This document shows, one piece after another, positions 4,860-12,247 of a DNA stretch of 12,450 nt. The DNA comes from RGIG9041 sp045612565 (GTDB lineage: Bacteria; Bacillota; Clostridia; Oscillospirales; QAKW01): assembly GCA_045612565.1 (NCBI GenBank), contig JAZKZG010000145.1:1-12450 (forward strand), in the 5' to 3' direction. A program made the translations under genes and the position numbers. Within the stretch, counting starts at the first letter, position 1. Each line of letters begins with the position of its first letter. The notes below the pieces were generated by a model, which was not told the origin of the DNA, searched no databases, and saw nothing but the letters and a program-made list of their open reading frames with translations.

Positions 4860-7258
4860 AATTTTATCAATTGGATACAAAGCAACTTCAAGATGAATTA
4901 GAGACTGATTTAGAATATGGCTTGACAAAACAGCAAGTAAAATCGCGTCTTCGCATATGCGGATATAATACTCGTTTTGTAAAGCCGAAAATCTCTGTTA
5001 AATCATTTTGTCTGCCTTTACTTGTTATTTCACTTATTATTTCGGTAGTCTACCTTCTTTTTTCTATATTTAGTAAGGACATTACTTTTACATTTTATTC
5101 TATTGCCACAATTGTTTTGGCACTTTTTTGCCAATGCATAATTCTATTTTTAAATTATTCTTTAGATAAAGGAATGTACTTTTCTTCATTTAACAAGCCA
5201 TATACTTTGAATGTTTTGAGAGATGGAGTTAAATGTGCGGTTAAATATAACGAGATAGTTTATGGCGATATTGTATTTATTGAAAAAGGAGATTTTGTTC
5301 CATTTGATGGTGTGATTTTATCTTCTAATGGATTAGTTACAGATGAGAGTGTTGTCACCGGAAATGATAGAGTTTCAAAACATCCGGGTGTTATCTACAA
5401 AGATAATGTAAAACCAGATGAGCTTTCTAACACGATTTTTTGTGATAGTTATGTTGTTCATGGTAAAGCTAAAGTTGTTGTCACAGACGTCTGCTCTCGC
5501 GTTTATGTTTCTAAATCTGGTAAGTTAAAAAGTAATAAAATTAAATTCAATTCTAAAGCCATAGATATTTCTACGTTGTTTATAACCATTTTCTCTGTTT
5601 TTTGTATTATTTTTACAGTTATTTGCGGACTTATTTCTAAAGATTACGTTGGCATAATAACGTCTGTCTTACTTTTTATAGTTATTGTTTCTTCTGGTTT
5701 TATGAAGATTTCTTCAAAATTCATTTATAAAAAAGCTTTTTTGAAATTGAATAAAAACGGTGTGTTTTTGAAATCTCACATGGATATAGAAGATTTAAAT
5801 AATACTGATATATTGTTGATTAATAATAATTATATTTTTGATGATAAAGTTGAAATTTCAGGTTTTATTTCGGAAAACCTTGAATATACATCGCTTAATG
5901 ATGTCGCAAAAAGCAATTTCAGCGTTTTTTTGTATGCTGCATTTTCATTGTTATCAAAATCTAGTGAACAAACATCTTGTATTAAAATTCTCAAAAAAAT
6001 CGGTGTTGATTTTAATGATTTCAATTCGATGTGCCCTGTTTTATCTTCTTATCACAACGAAAACAATGGAATTGATATGTGTGCAAGAGCATACGAAGGT
6101 AACAATATGATTATTGCGACAGGTGATTATTCTATAATTAAATCAATGTGTTTAAATTCAGTTGATCATTCTGAAATAACGAAATTGAATTCGTTATCTA
6201 CTGAAATGATTGCTGTTGCAATAAAAAATGTTGCTGTTATTACTGATGATTTAAGTGAGCATTCAAGTGACTTTACGCTTGTTGGAATTGTAGGAGTGAA
6301 CAGAATAATCGATAGCAATTCTCTGAATAAAATTAAATCACTTGATAGTTGCGGTGTTCATCCAATAATTTTGTTTTCTGGAAACAAGCAGTCGGTGTAT
6401 TCTACTTTTTCCAATGACGTAAAATGTGTTTCTTTAAATGAAGTTAGTAAGCTTTCAAAATCTGATTTTGATAATGTCGACTGCATATTTGACTATGACG
6501 GCAGATTTGATTGGATTGTAGATAGATTAGAATCTGTTGGGCTTTCTTTTAGCTATATAGGGAATAATGTTGATAAAAAACATTCGGTTTGCTTTAAAAA
6601 TTTTGATGAAAAACCGCTTTCAAATAAAGATGCTGATGTGATTATTTCAAATGGATTTGATTCTGTATTTAACAGTTTGATTTTAGCAAAAAAATCTGCC
6701 TACACAATTAAAAAAGTATTTGAGAATTATTCGCTGTTTTGCGCTTTTTACGTTATTTGCGGTGTTTTATTTTCACTTTTATATAAAAATGTTATGATTA
6801 ACACAATTGCGATGGGACTATCTCTTTTGATTATCTTACCAATTGCATTAATTATTTTATTAACAACCGGTATATCTGACAACGAGATGTCTCGAAGTTC
6901 TAAATCAAGCGAGATTTTAGGCAATGATGTTTTGTCATATGTAATAATAACATCGATTTTATTTTTATTCTTATGTACTTGTCTTAAATTTATCTGTCCT
7001 AGCGAAATTGCTTCACCGTTTCTTTTGGTTGCTTTTGTGACATATGTTTATTTCAATTTTGATTTTATTAAAGAAAATACGATTTATTCTATAATAACAC
7101 TTGTACCTTCTTTTGCCTTGATTGTTGTTCTTACGCTTCCTCTATCATTTTTGTTTGGATTTTCTTCGTTTGGAATATTTAATGGTTTTATTTCTTTGAT
7201 TATTGGTGTGGGGATGAAAATTGTGGCTACATTTATATGCAGATCAGTTAAAATCTGA
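4856..7258 (+). CDS. P2-type cation ATPase homologue without catalytic motifs (pseudo-ATPase)
   Basis: An 800-residue protein with the complete architecture of a P2-type (Ca/Mg-like) ATPase. It has an N-terminal cation-ATPase segment (DLEYGLTKQQVKSRL), helices at about 52-72 and 80-102, an actuator domain (115-220), helices at 236-262 and 264-287, a large P/N cytosolic part (290-620) and six C-terminal helices to 794. The order and spacing of the motifs align without effort, yet the catalytic ones are gone. TGES is TGND (168-171), DKTGTLT is INNNYIF (322-328, with Ile at the phospho-Asp site), KGAPE is ATGDY (421-425), the hinge TGD is SGN (508-510), and GDGVND is GNNVDK (569-574). Structural residues around them persist (LRDG, GDIVFIEKGDFVPFDG, KDADVIISNGFDSV). 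The frame is intact over 2.4 kb, so this looks like a maintained pseudoenzyme, not decay. It cannot form the phospho-intermediate; pumping is very unlikely. AGGGGGGATGA precedes the start, which overlaps the GtrA-like gene by four bases. Confidence 0.88.
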   Translation: MKFYQLDTKQLQDELETDLEYGLTKQQVKSRLRICGYNTRFVKPKISVKSFCLPLLVISLIISVVYLLFSIFSKDITFTFYSIATIVLALFCQCIILFLNYSLDKGMYFSSFNKPYTLNVLRDGVKCAVKYNEIVYGDIVFIEKGDFVPFDGVILSSNGLVTDESVVTGNDRVSKHPGVIYKDNVKPDELSNTIFCDSYVVHGKAKVVVTDVCSRVYVSKSGKLKSNKIKFNSKAIDISTLFITIFSVFCIIFTVICGLISKDYVGIITSVLLFIVIVSSGFMKISSKFIYKKAFLKLNKNGVFLKSHMDIEDLNNTDILLINNNYIFDDKVEISGFISENLEYTSLNDVAKSNFSVFLYAAFSLLSKSSEQTSCIKILKKIGVDFNDFNSMCPVLSSYHNENNGIDMCARAYEGNNMIIATGDYSIIKSMCLNSVDHSEITKLNSLSTEMIAVAIKNVAVITDDLSEHSSDFTLVGIVGVNRIIDSNSLNKIKSLDSCGVHPIILFSGNKQSVYSTFSNDVKCVSLNEVSKLSKSDFDNVDCIFDYDGRFDWIVDRLESVGLSFSYIGNNVDKKHSVCFKNFDEKPLSNKDADVIISNGFDSVFNSLILAKKSAYTIKKVFENYSLFCAFYVICGVLFSLLYKNVMINTIAMGLSLLIILPIALIILLTTGISDNEMSRSSKSSEILGNDVLSYVIITSILFLFLCTCLKFICPSEIASPFLLVAFVTYVYFNFDFIKENTIYSIITLVPSFALIVVLTLPLSFLFGFSSFGIFNGFISLIIGVGMKIVATFICRSVKI

Positions 7259-7270
7259 TCTGCTTTTTTA
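7239..7270 (+). terminator. Intrinsic terminator overlapping the end of the pseudo-ATPase gene
   Basis: GCAGATCAG (7239-7247) pairs perfectly with CTGATCTGC (7255-7263), with a seven-base loop and TTTTTT after it (7264-7269). The left arm lies in the last codons and the stop TGA (7256-7258) is inside the right arm, so the gene and terminator are fused. Confidence 0.9.
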
Positions 7271-7300
7271 TTAAAAAGTATTTTATATTTTGTCACAATA

Positions 7301-7309
7301 TGTTATAAT
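7301..7309 (+). promoter_or_regulatory. Extended -10 promoter for rlmB
   Basis: TGTTATAAT is a perfect extended -10 element. The -35 position (7281-7286, TTTTAT) is poor, as extended -10 promoters allow. RNA would start near 7316, about 26 bases before the rlmB ATG. Confidence 0.7.
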
Positions 7310-7341
7310 ATAAAAGAATTACTGTATTTTGGAGTTTTTTT

Positions 7342-8085
7342 ATGATAAATAATAATGAATCAGGTTTTATTTTTGGTCGAAATAATGTTATTGAGGCGCT
7401 AAAATCTAATAGACAGATTGATAAAATTTTTGTTTCGGAAGGCGGCGGAGGAAGCGTTGGGAAAATTATTTCCTTAGCATCTGAAAAACGAATTCCTATT
7501 ATCAGAATGTCTATGTCAAAAATTGATTCGAAGTTTCCTGATCAAAATCATCAAGGTGTGGTTGCTGCTGTTGCAGTTAGAGATTATTCGTCGATAGATG
7601 ATATTTTGGATTTGGCAAAAGAAAGAAATGAGCCACCTTTTATTATTATTGCAGACGAAATAGTTGATCCACATAATCTTGGTGCAATAATAAGATCTGC
7701 TGAGTGTTTTGGCGCACATGGTGTTATTATTTCAAAGCGTAGAGCTGTTGGTCTTACCGCTTCGGTTGAAAAAACATCCGGTGGTGCTCTTAATTATTTG
7801 CCTGTGGCAAAGGTTACAAATCTTGCATCTACTATAGATGATTTGAAAAAACAGGGTTTGTGGGTTTACTGTTGTGATATGGATGGTAAGAGTACCTATT
7901 ATCAACAAAACTACGATGGCGCAGTTGCTTTGGTTGTCGGAAGTGAAGGAAACGGTGTTTCACCATTAATTAAAAAGAAATGTGATTTTGTTGTCAGTAT
8001 TCCGATGCGTGGTAAAGTTCCTTGTTTAAATGCCTCGGTTGCGGCATCAATTGTTATGCAAGAAATAGCGAAAAACAGAGGGTGA
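7342..8085 (+). CDS. rlmB: 23S rRNA 2'-O-ribose methyltransferase, RlmB/TrmH family (SpoU)
   Basis: A 247-residue SPOUT-class methyltransferase. Residues 9-80 form the N-terminal RNA-binding substrate domain (FIFGRNNVIEALKS, then NHQGVVA at 69-75). The catalytic trefoil-knot domain shows the three SpoU motifs: motif 1 DPHNLGAIIRSAECFGAHGV (109-128), motif 2 LVVGSEGNGVS (192-202) and motif 3 IPMRGKVPCLNASVAASI (about 216-233). It methylates a ribose 2'-OH, in E. coli Gm2251 of 23S rRNA; the exact site here is inferred. Motif 3 normally reads SLNVSVA; here Cys replaces the first Ser, a tolerated neighbour of the essential Asn. The ribosome site is GGAG (7331-7334). The stop lies four bases before the next start, so it is cotranscribed with the second pseudo-ATPase. 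Confidence 0.93.
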   Translation: MINNNESGFIFGRNNVIEALKSNRQIDKIFVSEGGGGSVGKIISLASEKRIPIIRMSMSKIDSKFPDQNHQGVVAAVAVRDYSSIDDILDLAKERNEPPFIIIADEIVDPHNLGAIIRSAECFGAHGVIISKRRAVGLTASVEKTSGGALNYLPVAKVTNLASTIDDLKKQGLWVYCCDMDGKSTYYQQNYDGAVALVVGSEGNGVSPLIKKKCDFVVSIPMRGKVPCLNASVAASIVMQEIAKNRG

Positions 8086-8089
8086 ATTT

Positions 8090-10336
8090 ATGGCGGGTAA
8101 ATTTGATTTAGATAATATAAAAGATTTGATAAATGGTTCTGATAATTCATCTGATAATTCCGCTTTTTCAATAGATGATATTCTCAAAGATTTTTCTTCG
8201 GATAAATCTGATAAAAAGGAAGAGATAATAATTGAAGAACCGACTTTTGAAGAAAAAGTTAAAGATGATTTTGTAGAGAATTATGTATCCCAATCCAATA
8301 TTATTGAGGGTGATATTGAAAAACCGCAAGGCTATTCACTGACAGGGGCTTTTGAGGCTATAAAAAATGATAAAAGCATCCATAAAACACAAACTGTGGG
8401 TGAATCGTCCGAACAACAAGTTGTTGATACACCCGAAAAAGAAGTTCAGGGCGATAAAGAAATTTTTGCAACAATTGAACATAAGCGCTATTTTAATACA
8501 GATACATTTAATTCTATTAAAAATAGATCTTCATCTTCGGTCAAGGAATCTTTCGCATCTTTTGCTAACGGTGTAGAAGAGGAGGATGATGGAGAAGAAC
8601 AATTTATTCAACCTGTAGAAAAAACCGAGGAAATCGATGATTATAACACACAGGATGATAAAGATGCAGTAATTAGTGAACTAAAGAAAATAAGTTCTGT
8701 CACAGGTTTTCGTGTTCTTTTCAGTTTTATTATAACTGTAATTTCACTTTTGTTTTATTCCGCATCAAATATGTGGATTTCATTACCCGGTATTGATGCT
8801 AATGCTGATTTTAAAGTTTTTACAGTTATCTCTTTTGCTTTATGTGTCCTTGTTGCTGCAATTAACTATAATTCGATTTTCAATGGTATAAAATCAGTTT
8901 TTAATTTGAAATTTACAGCGGAATCATTTCTGTTTATTATATTTGTTTTAAATAGTGTTTTAAACATCATTTATCTTATTAAGCAAAATTCGTTTGAATC
9001 TTTGATTTCTTTTGATTTTATTTTCTGCTTATTTATTTTTATCAATATTTATTCAAAAAAACTTATAGTAAAGACTGTTTATAAAAACTTTTTGATATCT
9101 TCTGCAGACGGATGTAAAAATGTTATTAATCTGCCGAACAGCGAAGAGGCTGTTAATGACATTATGCTTGAAACGGGTTGCCAGGCTGATATTGTTTATG
9201 CGTCTAAGACAGAGTTTGTTTCAGATTTTATTGCTAAAAGTTTTAAGGATTTTGAATCAAAAAATTCTAAAATTGAGACTTTTTTATTTTTTGCTTCATT
9301 TGCGTTAACTATAGTTTATTATGTATTAAAAAAAGATTTTACTGCATCCATTATTTATTTGATTGCTTCGCTTTGTGTAGTGTGTCCGATGTTGTTTTCG
9401 TATTCATTTGCAAAACCGCTTTATTCCAATGCGAAAAAAACACGTAAATCAGGTGGGGTTATTGTAGGTAGTGAAAGTGCTGATGCATTGAAAGAAGTTC
9501 AGACACTTATAGTTGATGATTCGGATATATTCAATTCAACACTTAACGGAATTCGTTTGTATGGTAATTCGTCAATTGATGATGCTATTTTATATTTAAA
9601 TTCTCTTTACAGTAAGGTTGGCGGTCCACTCTATCCTTTGTTTTCAGATATGCTTTCAGAAAACATTTTGTCACTGCCGCGTATTGATGATATTTATTAT
9701 CATGATACAATGGGATATTCAGGTCTTATTCATTCAAAAGTTTTTGTTGCCGGAAATAAGAAATTGATGGATCACTTTGGCGTTGAAGTTGATGACAGTG
9801 AATATGAGATAATATATCAACAAAAATCAAAGCACGTATTATTTGTAGCGTATGACGGAAAACTTATGGGTGTGTTTTTGCTGTCTTATTCATTATCTCA
9901 CGGTGTTAGCAAAGCTTTTGAAATATGTGAGAAAAATCAAATTTCTGTTTGTATCGCAGAACGTGACCCTAACATAAACAACAAAACGCTTTTTGATTTA
10001 TATATGCCAAAAGAAAAACTGTTATTTAATATTATTTCGTTCAGAACTGCAAGGAAATGCTTTGATAAATTTGAATTAAAACACAGAACCTCTTCTCTTG
10101 TTATTTCTAGAATAGGAATAAAAGGTTTGGCTGTTGCGTTACATTGTTGCAAATCGTTAATGTTTGCATTAAAAACAAATAAAGTTATTTGTATTCTTTC
10201 GTCGGTTATCGCACTCCCACTTATAACATTTTTACTTTTCTTTTCTGATGCATCGACAAATCTTTCGGTACAAATCCTTGTTTATCAGTTATTATGGTCT
10301 TTACCGATACTGTTTGTATCTTTCTTTTCTAAATAA
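8090..10336 (+). CDS. P1B-type metal ATPase homologue without catalytic motifs (pseudo-ATPase), acidic N-terminal tail
   Basis: A 748-residue protein. Residues 1-200 are acidic and low in structure, with no metal-binding CxxC, and hold short repeated motifs (SIDDILKDF 27-35; FEAIKN 88-93 and FNSIKN 140-145). Eight helices follow in the 2+2+2+2 layout of P1B pumps: about 205-225, 240-262, 277-297, 304-322, 396-413, 416-440, 696-716 and 726-744. After helix six the sequence tracks a metal ATPase closely: CPM (432-434) replaces CPC, then KKTRKSGGVIVGSESADALKEVQTLIVDD. The DKTGTLT box is DDSDIFN (476-482), keeping only the Asp. SEHPLA is replaced by PLYPLF-like sequence (513-518), the hinge TGD is ERD (624-626), GDGxND cannot be found, and the actuator domain between helices four and five is shortened to about 75 residues with no TGES. 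The frame is intact over 2.2 kb. Ion transport by the known mechanism is very unlikely. It is cotranscribed with rlmB. Confidence 0.85.
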   Translation: MAGKFDLDNIKDLINGSDNSSDNSAFSIDDILKDFSSDKSDKKEEIIIEEPTFEEKVKDDFVENYVSQSNIIEGDIEKPQGYSLTGAFEAIKNDKSIHKTQTVGESSEQQVVDTPEKEVQGDKEIFATIEHKRYFNTDTFNSIKNRSSSSVKESFASFANGVEEEDDGEEQFIQPVEKTEEIDDYNTQDDKDAVISELKKISSVTGFRVLFSFIITVISLLFYSASNMWISLPGIDANADFKVFTVISFALCVLVAAINYNSIFNGIKSVFNLKFTAESFLFIIFVLNSVLNIIYLIKQNSFESLISFDFIFCLFIFINIYSKKLIVKTVYKNFLISSADGCKNVINLPNSEEAVNDIMLETGCQADIVYASKTEFVSDFIAKSFKDFESKNSKIETFLFFASFALTIVYYVLKKDFTASIIYLIASLCVVCPMLFSYSFAKPLYSNAKKTRKSGGVIVGSESADALKEVQTLIVDDSDIFNSTLNGIRLYGNSSIDDAILYLNSLYSKVGGPLYPLFSDMLSENILSLPRIDDIYYHDTMGYSGLIHSKVFVAGNKKLMDHFGVEVDDSEYEIIYQQKSKHVLFVAYDGKLMGVFLLSYSLSHGVSKAFEICEKNQISVCIAERDPNINNKTLFDLYMPKEKLLFNIISFRTARKCFDKFELKHRTSSLVISRIGIKGLAVALHCCKSLMFALKTNKVICILSSVIALPLITFLLFFSDASTNLSVQILVYQLLWSLPILFVSFFSK

Positions 10337-10340
10337 ACAC

Positions 10341-10369
10341 TTGCAAATGTATTTGATTTAATATATAAT
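10341..10369 (+). promoter_or_regulatory. Strong sigma-A promoter for the SRP RNA
   Basis: TTGCAA (10341-10346) and TATAAT (10364-10369) are 17 bases apart, close to consensus. This fits an abundant stable RNA starting near 10376-10379. It begins five bases after the stop codon of the preceding gene, and no terminator separates them. Confidence 0.85.
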
Positions 10370-10378
10370 AAATATCAG

Positions 10379-10679
10379 TTGTGGCATGAAGTGGAATCAC
10401 ACTATCCGGGGTTTTAGCGGTGCCTTGTACCTGCAATCCGCTATAGCAGGGGAGAATGCTCATTAAGGGTATTTTATCGGTATGGTAAGCCACACAGCAC
10501 AAATGTCGAGAAACAGGTTCGACGCAATATCAGTTTGTGAACCATGTCAGGCGGGGAACCGAGCAGCATTAAGCAAATCCTGGTATGTGACGTCGATGTG
10601 CCTGTTTTGAGTTTGTTCTGTGTTAAGCTCGTATTGATTGTATTCGAACTGAGATGTGTGATTTCACTTCATGCCACAA
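10379..10679 (+). ncRNA. ffs: Signal recognition particle RNA, large Bacillus/Clostridia type
   Basis: The ends close on each other: TTGTGGCATGAAGTG at 10379 pairs with CACTTCATGCCACAA ending at 10679. Near the 5' end is the Alu domain signature (GGTGCCTTGTACCTGCAATCC, from 10419, then CTATAGCAGGGG). At the far tip is the universal Ffh-binding hairpin: CGG-GGAA-CCG with a GGAA tetraloop at 10555-10558, flanked by GTCAGG on the left and GAGCAGCA on the right. About 300 nt with an Alu domain is the form of low-GC Gram-positives (B. subtilis scr). It pairs with Ffh to send membrane and secreted proteins to the Sec translocon. No terminator follows, so the 3' end is probably made by processing of a transcript that continues into dnaX. 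Confidence 0.95.
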
Positions 10680-10697
10680 AATTTATGGAGGTTTATT

Positions 10698-12242
10698 GTG
10701 TATCAGGCATTATATAGAAAATATAGACCGCTTGTCTTTGATGATGTTGTTGGTCAGCAACATATTGTTGATACAATTAAAAATCAAATTATAAATAATA
10801 AAATCTCACATGCATATATGTTTACAGGAACACGTGGTACTGGTAAAACCACTTGTGCAAAAATTCTGGCACGTGCTGTTAACTGCCAGAATCCTGTGAA
10901 TGGCGATCCTTGTAATGAGTGTTTTGCTTGTAAAGGTATTTTAAATGGCAGTCTTTTGGATGTTATTGAGATTGATGCTGCATCAAATAATGGTGTTGAT
11001 AATATCCGTGAGTTAAGAGAAGATGTTATGTTTACACCTGCTTCAGCAAAATATAAGGTGTATATTATCGACGAGGTTCATATGCTGAGTATTCAGGCGT
11101 TCAATGCACTTCTCAAAACGCTTGAAGAGCCGCCTTCACACATCATTTTTGTTTTTGCCACTACAGAAATACACAAGGTTCCGCAGACAATTTTATCAAG
11201 ATGTCAGCGTTTTGATTTTAAGCGCATTTCGAGCGATGATATTAAAGGACGATTAGAAATTGTAGCAAATAAAGAATGTATCGTTATAGATGATGCTGCG
11301 GCACAGTTGATTTCGAATCTTGCTGACGGTGCTATGCGTGATGCACTTTCTATTTTGGACAGATGCATTGACGGAGCAAGTGATGTTACGCTTTCGGTAG
11401 TTGAAAAAACAGTCGGTTTGTGTCCGTTTGAGCAGATAATATCTGCTTTGGATATGATTGCAAATGAAGATACTGACGGTATTTTGAGGTTTTATGAAGA
11501 TTGCAGAAAAACCTCAAAAGACCCAACCTCTCTTTTTTCGGAATTATGTTCATACTTCAGAGATATGATTGTTTTAAAACTAACAAAAAATCCCGAACAG
11601 TTTTTAAAGTACGATGCCGAAAACATTTCAAAATTGCGTGATATAATGCAAAATTTCACCATTGAAAAAATTATCAGATGTGTTTCAATTTTGCAAAATG
11701 GAATTTATGATTTATCTATGTATAAAGATAAACATATAATGGCTGAAATGTCTCTCATTAAACTAACCAATCCCAAAATCGGAGGGGATTATGACGATCT
11801 TAATGCGAGAATTTCAAAACTTGAAGTACTTGGTGTATCCCCGCTTCCAACTGCTAAAAAAGAAAAAATAAAAAAAGAAATAAAGCCAGTAGAACAGCAA
11901 GAAAATGTTGAGATTTCCAAAGGTCAGGAATGTGATTTTTGGAAACAAACAATCGATATAATGTTTTCTCTTGGAGCAAATTCAGCTGCGGCAATTATGA
12001 ATACAGTTTCTGCATCGGTTGATGGAACGTCATTAATTATACATTGTGAAAAGGGTGATCTTGCATATAATATGCTGTCACTACCTGAGAATATCGCGAT
12101 GATAAAATCGGCAGCAGAACGTGCTTCCGGTGAGTTATATTCAATTAAATTTTCAAAAAAAACAGCAGATGTATCATTAGATAATAATGATGGTCTTGCT
12201 GAGATTTTAAATAATGCAAATGATATTTTATATAAGGAGTAA
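10698..12242 (+). CDS. dnaX: DNA polymerase III subunit gamma/tau (clamp loader)
   Basis: A 514-residue clamp-loader ATPase that opens the beta clamp and links polymerase III at the replication fork. It starts MYQALYRKYRPLVFDDVVGQ, the classic DnaX beginning. Visible parts: Walker A GTRGTGKT (44-51), zinc-binding cysteines 63, 72, 75 and 78, Walker B YIIDEVH (122-128), sensor 1 FVFATTE (151-157) and the SRC arginine-finger motif (167-169). The AAA+ lid follows (LADGAMRDALSILDRC), then collar domain III to about 365. A Lys-rich linker (about 384-399) leads to a C-terminal tau-like domain. The start is the GTG at 10698, seven bases after GGAGG (10687-10691). An ATG at 10671 in the same frame lies inside the SRP RNA and would add nine unrelated residues. 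An A7 slippery run lies in the linker. ybaB follows five bases later. Confidence 0.96.
   Translation: MYQALYRKYRPLVFDDVVGQQHIVDTIKNQIINNKISHAYMFTGTRGTGKTTCAKILARAVNCQNPVNGDPCNECFACKGILNGSLLDVIEIDAASNNGVDNIRELREDVMFTPASAKYKVYIIDEVHMLSIQAFNALLKTLEEPPSHIIFVFATTEIHKVPQTILSRCQRFDFKRISSDDIKGRLEIVANKECIVIDDAAAQLISNLADGAMRDALSILDRCIDGASDVTLSVVEKTVGLCPFEQIISALDMIANEDTDGILRFYEDCRKTSKDPTSLFSELCSYFRDMIVLKLTKNPEQFLKYDAENISKLRDIMQNFTIEKIIRCVSILQNGIYDLSMYKDKHIMAEMSLIKLTNPKIGGDYDDLNARISKLEVLGVSPLPTAKKEKIKKEIKPVEQQENVEISKGQECDFWKQTIDIMFSLGANSAAAIMNTVSASVDGTSLIIHCEKGDLAYNMLSLPENIAMIKSAAERASGELYSIKFSKKTADVSLDNNDGLAEILNNANDILYKE
11870..11876 (+). promoter_or_regulatory. Possible slippery heptamer A AAA AAA in dnaX
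   Basis: Seven A residues fall in the codon phase of a -1 frameshift site (at-A AAA AAA-gaa), after two further A6 runs at 11856-11861 and 11863-11868. A -1 slip adds eleven codons before TGA at 11909, giving about 404 residues; a +1 shift meets TAA almost at once. The site lies in the linker before the tau domain, as in E. coli dnaX. I see no clear downstream hairpin. Confidence 0.35.
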
Positions 12243-12247
12243 ATAAA

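Noticed and set aside
5838..6110. 90-codon plus-strand frame inside the first pseudo-ATPase gene
   Set aside because: It is out of frame within a continuous 800-residue homologue and has no ribosome site.
4856..7258. Reading this gene as an ordinary calcium or magnesium pump, or as a decaying pseudogene
   Set aside because: The phospho-Asp and other catalytic motifs are missing, so it is not an ordinary pump. There is no stop or frameshift in 800 codons, and promoter, ribosome site and terminator are all present, so it is not a decayed gene.
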